DNA from: Veillonella agrestimuris
GTDB lineage: Bacteria; Bacillota; Negativicutes; Veillonellales; Veillonellaceae
Assembly: GCF_943193065.1 (NCBI RefSeq)
Contig: NZ_CALPCS010000008.1
Location: forward strand, 36,757-100,756
DNA: 64,000 nt
Direction: 5' to 3'
A program made the translations under genes and the position numbers. Position 1 is the stretch's first letter. The number at the start of each line of letters is the position of its first letter. Below, in pieces: positions 18,544 through 28,324 of this stretch. The notes under the pieces are model-generated. The model saw nothing but the letters and a program-made list of their open reading frames with translations. It made no database searches and was not told the DNA's origin.

Positions 18544-21500
18544 TATGCTAGATCCTCCTTCACATCTTCAAAAGATACTGTCAATAATCGAGATACGCCT
18601 CGTTCTACCATCGTCACGCCTTGTAATACTTCAGCCGCTTCCATCGTTTTTTTACGATGAGATACGACGATAAATTGCGTTTCTTTATTGACACGATTTA
18701 AATAGGAACTAAATCGTTCTACATTAGCTTCATCTAAGGCTGCATCTACTTCGTCAAGTACGCAGAATGGAGCCGGACGATAATCCAAGAATGAGAACAA
18801 TAAGGCAATAACTGTTAAGGCTCGTTCACCACCGGATAAGAGTGTCAATTGTTGACGTTTTTTCCCTGGCGGTTGAATATAGAAGTCGATACCACCTGTT
18901 AAAATATTATCCGGATCGGTGAGAACAATTTGAGCTGTACCACCGCCAAACAATTGACTAAAGACTTCTTGGAATCGATTACCCACCACTTCTAGGACAT
19001 CATATAACTGGGTACTCATAGCCTTATCCATTTCTACGATAACGGCCTGTAATTGTTCCTTCGCCTTTTCTAAATCTTCTAATTGAGACCCCATAAAGTC
19101 ATAACGACCTTTTGTTTCCTCATATTCTTCCACTGCATTTGGATTGATTGGTCCCAACTCAGCAATTTCAGCCATTAAACGAGCTTGCTCCATTTTCCAA
19201 TCGTTCACAGAACCAGTCAAATCAATTTGTTGCGCATCTTCTAAGGAATAACCAATAGTATGCAAGTCCTCCACAGCTCGTTCACAATCCATGCGATATT
19301 TCGTTAGCTTCCCTTCCCCTTCAACTAAGCGGGTTTGCACTAATTTATAACGCTGATTCAACCGTCCTTGTTCTTCTAAAATGGACTCAATTTCTTGACG
19401 AGCACCAGCTGTTGATTGATAGGCTTCATCTCGGAGGGCACGAATTTTCTCCGCCTCTTCTTGAATGGCAGCCAATCCCTTTTGACCCACTTCTATAACC
19501 TCTGGCAATGTAGTTTCCAATCGCTCTCGACTCGCTACTAACAATGCTTGCAACGGTTCTAATCGCTCCAATAAGGTCTGGCGATTTTGTTCCCGCTGTT
19601 CTTGTTGAGTCTGTCGTTCTTTCAAGGTTCCTTGTAAACGTTCACAGAGCAACCGAGAGGCAGTAAATAATTCATAAGCCTCTTGTTGTTTAGCTTGCAA
19701 TGTACTCAATCGGCTCATCATAGACGATTGATCTCCAGAAGATTGAACACCCTCCTGCAGAGCTTGTAACTGTTCTTCATTAGACATTAAGGCTTGCTGT
19801 TCTTGATGTAATTCTACATCAATCGTCACGAGTCGTTCTTCATTGTCCCCTTTAACAGTCATTTTACGATGTAATTCATTATTGATATTTTGAATCTTCG
19901 TTTCGCTAGCAAGGAATAATAAGTTGGTATGTTGATACCCTTCCTCGAGAATAACTCGCTCTTTTTGAATCCCTTCTAAACGCAATTCTTCATCTTTAAT
20001 AGTCCGCTCTAATTTAGCAGTCCGCTCTTCTACAGTGGCTAATTCTTGCTCCAAACGATTTGATTCTTCTCGACGACTTAAAATAGAGCTACTTTTGCGC
20101 TTACTCGTACCGCCTGTTAAAGAACCACCCGGTTGGAATTGTTCCCCCGTTAAGGTAACGATGCGCAATGATTGATTATATTTTTTTTGTAATCCAATGG
20201 CTTGCTCCATAGTTTCTACTACTAAGGTACGACCTAACAAATATTGGAAGATATGGTTATAATCACTAGCAAAAGTAATACAATCCACAGCGCGCCCTAT
20301 AACGCCAGCCTCTGAAATAGCTGGGGTGTCATAAGGTCGCCCTTTTACCGATTCTAATGGTAAAAATGTAACGCGCCCACCGCGGATCGATTTTAAATAT
20401 TCAACCCCTTCAGAAGCAGCTTTTGCCGTAGTCGTTACAACATGGTTTACACTACCTCCAAGGGCTGTTTCAATGGCTACTGTAAAACGATCGTCTACAC
20501 TAAACAAATCTCCTACAGCCCCTTTAATGGCATCACGCCAAGGGCCTTTGCCATTAAGTATATTTTTAGTGCCTTCTAAATAACCTTCATGCTGTTCCGC
20601 CCATTGTGATAAGAGCTCTAAACGGCCTTGTGCCTTTTGTGTATCACTAGCAAGGCGATGCAATTCTTTACGAGCCTCTCGTAAGGACTGCATCGCATCT
20701 CGTTCATCCACCCCTAACTGAGTCCGTTTGGTACCTAATTCATTAAATTCTTTAGCAATCGTTTCATGCTCCTGTTGAGCTGTACTTAACTGAGCTTCTA
20801 CATCCTTTATTTCTTGTAAAAGCTCTGCTATTTTATGATTTACATCTACTTTTCGGCTTTCTAAATTGCGAGTATTCAATTTTGCCGTTTCAATAGATGT
20901 AATCAAGTCTAATTGCTTAGCTTGCAAAGATTGACGATCATGTTCTAAGGACTCCCAATTAGCTTGTTCTTCTGCTAATGCGTTCACCGCCATTTCGTAA
21001 TTAGCTTCTAAGGTTTTGAACTTCTCTTCTTCCTCTTCTAATTGGCGACGTTCATCACCAATGAGGCGTTCCAAAATTTGAAGCTGTTGTTCTTCCCCTT
21101 TTTGAGTGGCCTCTAATTCACTGATACGCAACTCTGTATCATTCACTTCACGTTGTGTCGTTTTCAATTGCTCTTCTAACAATGTCAATTGTCCACGAGC
21201 TCGTTCTTCCTCTCGTTGCTTCTCTGTAAATTCAGCTTCCCATGATTTCAATTGATCCTGTTCTTTTTCGTTAGCCCCTTGCAACGTATGGCGACGGGCA
21301 TCCAACGTCGACAATGCAGTCTGTAATTCAACTTCTTCGTCTCTCAAGGCAATTGTATCATTTTCAGCACGAGTCAATAGTCGATCAGCAGTCTTATAAT
21401 TGTGAAAGCCTAAAGCCCCATCATATTCCCGTTTGATACGGCTCAATTCCATATATTGCTGCGTCGTTTCAGCTTTTTCTTTCAAAGGCCCCAATTGATC

Positions 21501-22097
21501 TTCAATAGTCGCCATAATATCGCGAACACGCTCCATGTTGCGATCTGTACTAGCAATACGGCGCAATGCATCTTCTTTATTAATCTTAAAGCGAGAAATA
21601 CCAGCTACATCCTCAAAAATGAGACGACGCTCTTCTGGTTTACTATTCAAAATGGCATCGATACGATTCTGCCCAATGATAGCCATCGAATCTCGACCTA
21701 AGCCTGTATCGGCAAGAAGTAAATGGATATCTTTTAAACGGCAAGACCGCTTATTGATGAGAAATTCGCTTTCTCCCGTCCGGTAAATGCGACGAGTAAT
21801 GGCTACTTCTTGCATATCAACATCAAATTGCCTATCCGAATTATCAAAGACGAGGGTTACTTCCGCAGCGCTCATAGGCTTTCTTTTCTCTGTACCGGAA
21901 AAAATAATATCTTCCGCCCGTTGGCCCCTTAAATTGCGTACATTGGATTCCCCTAAAACCCATTTCATCGCATCTGTAATATTGCTTTTACCACTCCCGT
22001 TAGGTCCAATAACGGCAGTCATCCCTGGGGAGAATTTTACGATGGTCTTATCCGCAAAGGATTTAAATCCTTTTAATTCTAGCCGCAGTAATTGCAT
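18543..22097 (-). CDS. smc: Chromosome segregation protein SMC
   Basis: A 1184-residue condensin ATPase. Head half: LKGFKSFADKT and Walker A GPNGSGKSN near 32; two long coiled coils (about 165-500 and 670-1010) around a glycine-rich hinge (about 515-665); then the signature LLSGGERALT and Walker B FCVLDEVDAALDEAN near the end. The start is set at 22097, where AGGAGG precedes the ATG of MQLLRLELKG; an in-frame start 12 codons upstream lacks this. ScpA and ScpB are not in the window. Confidence 0.96.
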   Translation of the reverse strand: MQLLRLELKGFKSFADKTIVKFSPGMTAVIGPNGSGKSNITDAMKWVLGESNVRNLRGQRAEDIIFSGTEKRKPMSAAEVTLVFDNSDRQFDVDMQEVAITRRIYRTGESEFLINKRSCRLKDIHLLLADTGLGRDSMAIIGQNRIDAILNSKPEERRLIFEDVAGISRFKINKEDALRRIASTDRNMERVRDIMATIEDQLGPLKEKAETTQQYMELSRIKREYDGALGFHNYKTADRLLTRAENDTIALRDEEVELQTALSTLDARRHTLQGANEKEQDQLKSWEAEFTEKQREEERARGQLTLLEEQLKTTQREVNDTELRISELEATQKGEEQQLQILERLIGDERRQLEEEEEKFKTLEANYEMAVNALAEEQANWESLEHDRQSLQAKQLDLITSIETAKLNTRNLESRKVDVNHKIAELLQEIKDVEAQLSTAQQEHETIAKEFNELGTKRTQLGVDERDAMQSLREARKELHRLASDTQKAQGRLELLSQWAEQHEGYLEGTKNILNGKGPWRDAIKGAVGDLFSVDDRFTVAIETALGGSVNHVVTTTAKAASEGVEYLKSIRGGRVTFLPLESVKGRPYDTPAISEAGVIGRAVDCITFASDYNHIFQYLLGRTLVVETMEQAIGLQKKYNQSLRIVTLTGEQFQPGGSLTGGTSKRKSSSILSRREESNRLEQELATVEERTAKLERTIKDEELRLEGIQKERVILEEGYQHTNLLFLASETKIQNINNELHRKMTVKGDNEERLVTIDVELHQEQQALMSNEEQLQALQEGVQSSGDQSSMMSRLSTLQAKQQEAYELFTASRLLCERLQGTLKERQTQQEQREQNRQTLLERLEPLQALLVASRERLETTLPEVIEVGQKGLAAIQEEAEKIRALRDEAYQSTAGARQEIESILEEQGRLNQRYKLVQTRLVEGEGKLTKYRMDCERAVEDLHTIGYSLEDAQQIDLTGSVNDWKMEQARLMAEIAELGPINPNAVEEYEETKGRYDFMGSQLEDLEKAKEQLQAVIVEMDKAMSTQLYDVLEVVGNRFQEVFSQLFGGGTAQIVLTDPDNILTGGIDFYIQPPGKKRQQLTLLSGGERALTVIALLFSFLDYRPAPFCVLDEVDAALDEANVERFSSYLNRVNKETQFIVVSHRKKTMEAAEVLQGVTMVERGVSRLLTVSFEDVKEDLA

Positions 22098-22141
22098 GAC
22101 TGCCTCCTTTCTTGCAAAACCTGAAAATATCACATCTCTTA

Positions 22142-23218
22142 TTATAACATATATTGTATGCTATCAATGATGCATATAGGCCAATTATTATCATTGTTTT
22201 CACGCCATATAAAAGTCACATCTTTATAACGATCATCAAAATATTTAACATTACAATTTTTCAAGCCTCGCACCTTCGATGTCATATGCCGAGGATATTC
22301 AATCACTATAGGTTGAATATAGTGATTACCGTACTTATGCAATATCTTCTTATCGTCATACCAACTATCTAGATGATTCTGGAAACAAGATTCAATACGC
22401 TGTCTCCATTGTTCATTCATGACAAGTTCTCCCATAGCTGGTTCATAAGGGCCGGCCAATAAACTATCACCACAATCAAGTTCATCTGTACTCTGTAAGC
22501 CCGTACGTATCACTTTAATATGATGGTCTTCAAACCATGTTTTTAAAAATGCACAGTAAGCAATACTTTCTTGTACAGATAAAGGCTTATATACACCTGA
22601 TCTATATTGTTGAGCTAATTCCGTATGTTCAATCACTAATACGGGATAAATTCGTACAAAATCAGGTTGTAATTTAGCTATTTCTATAGCCGTTTCTAAT
22701 ATAGTATACCAAGAGTCACCTAATAAACCAGGTAAAATCTGCAATCCTACAGTCATAGAGTGTTTTCTAAGCTGTTTCACAGCACGTCGAACATCATCAC
22801 TGGTATGACCTCGCCTAGCCTTGTGGAGCACCACATCGTTCATAGACTGTACGCCTAGCTCTACAGTAGATACACCATAATCTTTCAATCGTTCTAACGC
22901 ATCATCTCCCACAGCATCTGGCCTCGTAGAACAACGTATTCCATCGATTACACCTCTTTGCAAGGCTTCATAAGCGGGCTGCAATAATTGCTCCTGTAAA
23001 GGAATAGAAATAGCGGAAAAAGAACCGCCATAGAAACAGACTTCCCAATATTTTTCTTTATCTTTCTGTGCAGTATACTCTTCTATAGTCTTAGCAATAT
23101 AGCCTGATGTTAAATAATCTATACTTATTCGTTCTGTAATACGGGTCTGATTACAAAATGTACAGACATGAGGGCACCCTATATGAGGTATAAAAAAGGG
23201 AATCATACCGTATTTCAT
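22142..23218 (-). CDS. Radical SAM protein, Elp3/YhcC-like (B12-independent)
   Basis: A 358-residue radical SAM enzyme. The cluster-binding motif is GCPHVCTFCNQ at residues 13-23 (CxxxCxxC), followed by EVCFYGGSFSAI (the GGE-like motif) and GIRCSTRPDAV. This is the family often annotated as an elongator-protein-3-like or coproporphyrinogen-oxidase-like radical SAM, although the Elp3 acetyltransferase domain is absent. In Negativicutes it often lies between rnc and smc. Its substrate is unknown; tRNA or another small RNA is possible by analogy. It is followed by smc after 44 bp. Confidence 0.85.
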   Translation of the reverse strand: MKYGMIPFFIPHIGCPHVCTFCNQTRITERISIDYLTSGYIAKTIEEYTAQKDKEKYWEVCFYGGSFSAISIPLQEQLLQPAYEALQRGVIDGIRCSTRPDAVGDDALERLKDYGVSTVELGVQSMNDVVLHKARRGHTSDDVRRAVKQLRKHSMTVGLQILPGLLGDSWYTILETAIEIAKLQPDFVRIYPVLVIEHTELAQQYRSGVYKPLSVQESIAYCAFLKTWFEDHHIKVIRTGLQSTDELDCGDSLLAGPYEPAMGELVMNEQWRQRIESCFQNHLDSWYDDKKILHKYGNHYIQPIVIEYPRHMTSKVRGLKNCNVKYFDDRYKDVTFIWRENNDNNWPICIIDSIQYML

Positions 23219-23262
23219 TATTTAACTCCTTTCTTGTTGCTATATTCAAAAGCCATACCTAT

Positions 23263-23288
23263 ATAAAAAGCGCCTTTCGGCGCTTTTT
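23263..23288 (-). terminator. Terminator overlapping the rnc stop codon
   Basis: A perfect 10-bp stem AAAAAGCGCC/GGCGCTTTTT with a four-base loop, ending in TTTTTATAT on the minus strand. It overlaps the stop region of rnc and probably ends or reduces the long fatty-acid operon transcript before the radical-SAM/smc genes. Confidence 0.85.
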
Positions 23289-24030
23289 ATTGAACAGCCA
23301 TCAATGTTTCTAATGTTAATTGAGCTGCATGTTGTTCTGCAATTTTTTTACTTTTACCAAATCCAGATTCATATTCCACACCATCAATAGAAACAGACAT
23401 GTGAAATGTTTTAGCGTGATCTGGGCCAGACTCGCTGATTAACTGATATACGATATGTTTATCCCCATCACGCTGTACAAATTCTTGTAATAATGTCTTA
23501 TAATCTTTGCCGCGCTTCCCTTCTAATGCTTGTTTGATATAGATACGCAAGTGAGTTAATACAAAGTCTTTAACTGTTGCAAAATCAGTAGCAATATAAA
23601 GCGCACCAATTAATGATTCAAAAGTATCAGCGAGAATCGAAGTTCTATCGTAACCACCAGAAGCCCGTTCACCATGGCCTAATAGCAAGTAATCACCTAA
23701 ATGTAATGTTCTACTAGCCGAAGCTAATGCATCTTCGCAAACAGTAGCGGCCTTAATCTTCGTCAAATTGCCTTCGGACATATCTGGATATTTCATAAAT
23801 AGATATTCCCCAATGATTAAGTCTAACACGGCATCGCCGAGAAATTCTAAGCGCTGGTTATGATGAATAGCTTGCGATTTATGTTCATTCGCATAAGAAG
23901 TATGGGTGAAAGCACAATCCAATATAGCAATATCTATAGCAGGTATAGATAAACGACTAACAAGCTCATGAAGAGAATCTTCACGAGCTTGTGTCATTGT
24001 ATGGTTCTTATGCGCTGTATACTGCTTCAT
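23287..24030 (-). CDS. rnc: Ribonuclease III
   Basis: A 247-residue double-strand-specific endonuclease for rRNA and mRNA processing. The catalytic signature RLEFLGDAVLDLIIGEYLF is at about 61-80, a second acidic site at DTFESLIGALYI (about 135), and a C-terminal dsRNA-binding domain ends with GFGKSKKIAEQHAAQ. The start codon overlaps the fabF stop (TAATG), so the two are coupled. A Met at residue 12 is an alternative start. Confidence 0.95.
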   Translation of the reverse strand: MKQYTAHKNHTMTQAREDSLHELVSRLSIPAIDIAILDCAFTHTSYANEHKSQAIHHNQRLEFLGDAVLDLIIGEYLFMKYPDMSEGNLTKIKAATVCEDALASASRTLHLGDYLLLGHGERASGGYDRTSILADTFESLIGALYIATDFATVKDFVLTHLRIYIKQALEGKRGKDYKTLLQEFVQRDGDKHIVYQLISESGPDHAKTFHMSVSIDGVEYESGFGKSKKIAEQHAAQLTLETLMAVQ

Positions 24031-25274
24031 TAGTCTTCATAACGGCGTACGCAAAGTGTACCGTTATGACCACCAAAACCGAAGGAGTTAGAAAGTGCAC
24101 AGTTAACTTGTAAGTCACGAGCACCTTCACGAACGTAATCAAGATCTAAACCTTCGTCAGGATTATCACAGTTAATTGTTGGATGGACTTTACCAGTGTC
24201 AATAGCCATTGCCATAACAATTGTTTCGATAGCACCAGCAGCACCCAATAAATGGCCCGTCATAGATTTTGTAGAATTTACAGCGATATTTTTTGCATGG
24301 TCGCCGAATAACTCTTTAATAGCCAATGTTTCGTTTTTATCGTTTAAGCCAGTAGATGTACCATGTGCATTGATATAGTTTACATCCTTAGGATCAATAC
24401 CTGCATCTTTAATAGCTAATTCCATACATTTACGAGCTTGTACGCCGCCTGGTGCTGGAGCTGTAATATGGTATGCGTCCCCGTTTGTACCGTAACCTAC
24501 GACTTCAGCGTAAATATGAGCACCACGTTTTTTAGCGTGTTCTAATTCTTCAAGAACTACGATACCAGCGCCTTCCCCCATAACGAAGCCATCACGATCT
24601 CTATCGAATGGACGAGATGCTTTTGTTGGCTCATCATTACGAGTAGACATAGCTTTCATAGCTGCGAAACCAGCTACTGCAGCTGGAGAAACAGCTGCTT
24701 CAGTACCACCAGCAAACATAATATCTGCATCGCCACGTTGGATGATACGGAATGCGTCCCCAATAGCATTTGTACCAGAAGTACAAGCTGTTACATCTGT
24801 AATAACAGGGCCTTTTAAGCCAAGGCGAATTGATACGCGGGCAGAAGTCATATTTGCAATCATCATAGGTACCGCAAATGGACTTACACGGCCAGGACCT
24901 TTTTCAAATAAAGTTTCATATACTTCATGGATAGAATCAATACCGCCAATACCAGTACCTACGACAGTACCACAACGGTCTAAGTCTTCTTCATCAAGTG
25001 CTAATTTAGCATCATCTGCAGCAAGTACTGCAGCGCCAATAGCAAATTCTACGGAACGGTCCATACGGCGAGCTTCTTTCTTGTCTACACCGTATAACGT
25101 AATGTCAAAATCTTTTACTTCCCCTGCAATGCGTGTTGCATAATCAGATGCATCAAAGCGAGTAATAGGACCAATACCAGATTGACCTGCTAATAACGCA
25201 TTGTAGAAGTTTTCTTTACCGATACCAACTGGAGTAATAGCTCCTAAACCAGTAATTACCACACGTTTTTCCAA
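24030..25274 (-). CDS. fabF: 3-oxoacyl-ACP synthase II
   Basis: A 414-residue condensing enzyme that elongates acyl-ACP with malonyl-ACP. The active-site Cys lies in VTACTSGTNAIGDA (about 164) and the two histidines in NAHGTSTGLND and STKSMTGHLLGAAGAIE (about 304 and 340). Length is normal. It is near the end of the fatty-acid operon, between the NMO/FabK-like gene and rnc. Confidence 0.97.
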   Translation of the reverse strand: MEKRVVITGLGAITPVGIGKENFYNALLAGQSGIGPITRFDASDYATRIAGEVKDFDITLYGVDKKEARRMDRSVEFAIGAAVLAADDAKLALDEEDLDRCGTVVGTGIGGIDSIHEVYETLFEKGPGRVSPFAVPMMIANMTSARVSIRLGLKGPVITDVTACTSGTNAIGDAFRIIQRGDADIMFAGGTEAAVSPAAVAGFAAMKAMSTRNDEPTKASRPFDRDRDGFVMGEGAGIVVLEELEHAKKRGAHIYAEVVGYGTNGDAYHITAPAPGGVQARKCMELAIKDAGIDPKDVNYINAHGTSTGLNDKNETLAIKELFGDHAKNIAVNSTKSMTGHLLGAAGAIETIVMAMAIDTGKVHPTINCDNPDEGLDLDYVREGARDLQVNCALSNSFGFGGHNGTLCVRRYED

Positions 25275-25309
25275 TTATTCCACCTCGTATAGGCTTAATG
25301 CCCCTTAAA

Positions 25310-26266
25310 TTAATCAATCTCTGCTACTTGTTGTTTAAGTTGTGCAAAAATATCTTTGACTGGCATAATCTTATCGACTTTTCTCATATTATTGCCAGAG
25401 AATACTAACCCAGTTTCTACATCCCCTTGTTGAGCTCTAGAAAGAGCGCGGATAATACAGAATTTATGGGAACAATGTTTCAAACAGTTATCACACACTG
25501 TAGGTGGTGGCACAGTACCATCAAGAACAGACTCAGCAAATTTATTTTTAATTGCTTGGCCTGGAAGCCCTACTGGACTTTGAATCAATACGATGTCTTC
25601 TGGCTTTGTAGCTCGAACATACATCTTTTTCAATTCATCTGATGCATTACATTCATCGGATGCAGCAAAACGGCTACCCATTTGAACGCCACTAGCACCT
25701 AGTTTTAACATATCTACAATATCTTTGCCATCAAGAACACCACCAGCACCAATAACTGGAATGTTTTTCACAGCTGCTACGACTTCTGGTACAATCTCTC
25801 GGGCAGAACGATTTGTTCCCAAGTGACCACCAGCTTCGCTACCTTCTACAATAATCGCAGCGGCACCTAAACTTTCAGAAATGCGCGCTAATTTTGCAGA
25901 CGATACAATAGGCACAATCGGTGTACCCGATTCTTTACCCATAGCAAACATATCTCTTGAGAAGCCGGCACCAGCTACTACAAGATCAATGCCTTCTTCG
26001 ATGGCTGTTTTAACGAGACCTGCAAATTGCGTAGCCGCTACCATCGCATTTATACCAATAATCCCCGTAGGTGATAATTTTCTAGCTAATTGTATTTCAT
26101 ATCGTAATTCATCAAAAGGCAACCCAGATGCCGCAATAAGGCCGATACCACCTTCATTTGCAACGGCTGCTGCCAACCGAGCTGTCGACAATCTAATCGC
26201 CATACCACCTTGGATAATAGGTACTTTGGCCACTAGATTCCCAATGCGAAGTTCAGGGAGCTTCAC
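25310..26266 (-). CDS. FMN-dependent enoyl-ACP reductase II/nitronate monooxygenase-like protein
   Basis: A 318-residue TIM-barrel flavoprotein of the FabK/NMO superfamily: PIIQGGMAIRLST at the N-terminus, IVEGSEAGGHLG (catalytic-His region) and VIGAGGVLDGKDI with LGASGVQMGSRF (FMN phosphate site). It differs from the FabK gene further up the operon by a C-terminal cysteine cluster, CDNCLKHCSHKFC, which could bind metal. The start is the GTG at 26266, preceded by AGGAGG. Whether it reduces enoyl-ACP or detoxifies nitronates is not decided by sequence; its place between acpP and fabF argues for a lipid role. Confidence 0.85.
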   Translation of the reverse strand: MKLPELRIGNLVAKVPIIQGGMAIRLSTARLAAAVANEGGIGLIAASGLPFDELRYEIQLARKLSPTGIIGINAMVAATQFAGLVKTAIEEGIDLVVAGAGFSRDMFAMGKESGTPIVPIVSSAKLARISESLGAAAIIVEGSEAGGHLGTNRSAREIVPEVVAAVKNIPVIGAGGVLDGKDIVDMLKLGASGVQMGSRFAASDECNASDELKKMYVRATKPEDIVLIQSPVGLPGQAIKNKFAESVLDGTVPPPTVCDNCLKHCSHKFCIIRALSRAQQGDVETGLVFSGNNMRKVDKIMPVKDIFAQLKQQVAEID

Positions 26267-26282
26267 TATCAAATCCTCCTGT

Positions 26283-26322
26283 AAACAAAACCGGTCGGGA
26301 GACCACTCGGTCTCCCTCACGG
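26283..26322 (-). terminator. Intra-operon hairpin after acpP
   Basis: GGGAGACC/GGTCTCCC, a perfect 8-bp GC-rich stem with a four-base loop, is followed on the minus strand by CGGTTTTGTTT. It lies between acpP and the next operon gene and may act as a partial terminator or 3'-end protector that keeps acpP mRNA more abundant than downstream mRNA. Confidence 0.6.
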
Positions 26323-26343
26323 CTGAATTGTCAGCTTTACAGC

Positions 26344-26574
26344 TTATTGAGCAGAATCAATATATTCTACTGTATCCTTAACGGTTTTGATTTTTTCTGC
26401 AACATCGTCAGGGATTTCAACATTGAATTCTTCTTCGAATGCCATGATCAATTCAACGATATCTAAGGAGTCAGCACCTAAGTCGTCGATGAATGTAGAA
26501 TCAATGGTAACTTCAGCTTCATCAACGCCTAATTGTTCCACAACGATTGCTTTTACTTTATCGAAAGTATTCAT
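26344..26574 (-). CDS. acpP: Acyl carrier protein
   Basis: A 76-residue acidic four-helix protein carrying the phosphopantetheine serine in GADSLDIVE (about residue 36). It shuttles growing acyl chains among the Fab enzymes. The start is 26574, with GAAAGGAGGTG upstream; an in-frame start seven codons earlier would place the ribosome site inside the gene. It follows fabG by 51 bp. Confidence 0.97.
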   Translation of the reverse strand: MNTFDKVKAIVVEQLGVDEAEVTIDSTFIDDLGADSLDIVELIMAFEEEFNVEIPDDVAEKIKTVKDTVEYIDSAQ

Positions 26575-26625
26575 TAGTGGTTCACCTCCTTTCAAGTGGA
26601 TTTTATATATAGTCTAATTTTGTAA

Positions 26626-27369
26626 TTACATTACCATGCCGCCATCGACATTGATAACTTGGCCTGTAATGTAATTAGCAAAATCACTAGCAAGGAATGC
26701 AGTAACAGATGCTACTTCTTCTGCTTCAGCCATGCGGCCTAACGGAATTTGTTTAACCATTTCTTCTTTTACTTTTTCTGGTAATACATCTGTCATTTCT
26801 GTATTGATGAAACCTGGTGCTATTGCATTAACAGTAATACCGCGGCTTGCTAATTCTTTTGCACAAGATTTAGTGAAGCCAATCACACCAGCTTTAGAAG
26901 CAGCGTAGTTAGTTTGGCCTGCATTACCCATAACACCTACTACAGATGTCATGTTAATAATACGACCATAACGCTGTTTCATCATAATTTTGGAGACTGC
27001 TTTTGTTACCAAATACACCCCTTTAAGGTTAATATCGATAACATCATCAAAGTCTTCATCTTTCATACGCATTAACAAACCATCGCGAGTAATGCCCGCA
27101 TTATTAATGAGAATATCGATTTTACCGAATGTTTTATGTGCTTCTTCTACCATAGCTGCTACTTCTTCAGCATTAGCTACATTAGCTTTAACTTTGATAG
27201 CTTTGCGACCTAATGCTTCAATAGCATCTACCGTTTCTTGAGCTGCTGCTTCACTACCGCTGTAATTGACAACAACATTAGCACCGGATTTCGCTAAGGA
27301 AATCGCTACAGCTCGACCAATACCACGAGAAGCACCAGTAACGATGGCAACTTTATCTCCTAAATGCAT
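26626..27369 (-). CDS. fabG: 3-oxoacyl-ACP reductase
   Basis: A 247-residue short-chain dehydrogenase using NADPH to reduce 3-oxoacyl-ACP. Visible are the nucleotide motif GASRGIGRAVA (12-22), NNAGITRDG (about 88), the catalytic Ser in MTSVVGVMGN and YAASK (about 153-157), and the C-terminal ITGQVINVDGGM. Length and position next to fabD and acpP are typical. Confidence 0.96.
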   Translation of the reverse strand: MHLGDKVAIVTGASRGIGRAVAISLAKSGANVVVNYSGSEAAAQETVDAIEALGRKAIKVKANVANAEEVAAMVEEAHKTFGKIDILINNAGITRDGLLMRMKDEDFDDVIDINLKGVYLVTKAVSKIMMKQRYGRIINMTSVVGVMGNAGQTNYAASKAGVIGFTKSCAKELASRGITVNAIAPGFINTEMTDVLPEKVKEEMVKQIPLGRMAEAEEVASVTAFLASDFANYITGQVINVDGGMVM

Positions 27370-27370
27370 T

Positions 27371-28312
27371 TTATCGAACCCCCTTTAAAAATTCAAGCGT
27401 TTTCTCTAATGATGGAATGTCCTCCACATTAGCCAATTCCATATCTTTATTGATTTTCTTTGTGAACCCTGTCAATACTTTACCAGGCCCTACTTCTACA
27501 AAGTTAGTAGCGCCGAAAGCAATCATTTCAGCTACGCAATCTTCCCATAACACTGGGCTAGCTGCTTGAATTACGAGGGATTCTTTAATATCATTACCAT
27601 TTGTGATAATCTTACCAGTTACGTTTGCTACTACTGGGATTTGTGCATCATTTACTTGGATTTTATCTAATTCTTCTTTCAAACGAGCTGCTGCCGGTTC
27701 CATTAAACGACTGTGGAATGGTGCACTTACAGGCAACATAACAGCACGTTTAGCACCAGCTTCTTTCATTTTTTCTGCTGCCACTTCTACTGCTTCTGTT
27801 TCACCAGCAATAACAATTTGGCCTGGGCAGTTAAAGTTAACAGCTTGTACAGATCCTACAGTATCGTTCACAGCTTGGCAAATTTCAACAACTTGTTCTC
27901 TAGGTAAAGCCAAAATAGCCGCCATAGCACCTTTTCCCAAAGGAACAGCTTCTTGCATATATTGACCACGTTTATGAACTACATATACAGCATCTTTAAA
28001 CTCAAGAACGCCTGCTGCTACGAGAGCACTATATTCACCTAAGCTATGACCACCAACGATATCAGGTGTAAAGCCTTGTTCTTTTAATACTTCATAGCAT
28101 GCTACAGAAGCTGTCAAAATAGCTGGTTGTGTATTAGCAGTTTTAACAAGCTCTGTGTCAGGACCTTCAAAACATAATTTCGTAATAGAATAACCTAATG
28201 CTTCATCTGCTTCTTCAAAACGTTGTTTAACGATAGGGTATGCATTGTACAAATCTTGTAACATCCCTACTTTTTGAGAACCTTGGCCAGGAAATACAAA
28301 TGCTGTTTTCAT
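27371..28312 (-). CDS. fabD: Malonyl-CoA:ACP transacylase
   Basis: A 313-residue enzyme that loads malonyl onto ACP. FPGQGSQKVGM at the start, the catalytic Ser in GGHSLGEYSALVAAG (about 92) and the His in SAPFHSRLM (about 200) are present. It abuts fabG (stop and start one base apart). Confidence 0.96.
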   Translation of the reverse strand: MKTAFVFPGQGSQKVGMLQDLYNAYPIVKQRFEEADEALGYSITKLCFEGPDTELVKTANTQPAILTASVACYEVLKEQGFTPDIVGGHSLGEYSALVAAGVLEFKDAVYVVHKRGQYMQEAVPLGKGAMAAILALPREQVVEICQAVNDTVGSVQAVNFNCPGQIVIAGETEAVEVAAEKMKEAGAKRAVMLPVSAPFHSRLMEPAAARLKEELDKIQVNDAQIPVVANVTGKIITNGNDIKESLVIQAASPVLWEDCVAEMIAFGATNFVEVGPGKVLTGFTKKINKDMELANVEDIPSLEKTLEFLKGVR

Positions 28313-28324
28313 GGGGTTGCCTCC

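Noticed and set aside
24742..25143. An open frame of 133 codons on the plus strand.
   Set aside because: It is antisense to fabF, has no ribosome site and no domain, and codes low-complexity sequence; similar frames lie opposite fabK, fabD, smc and fapR.
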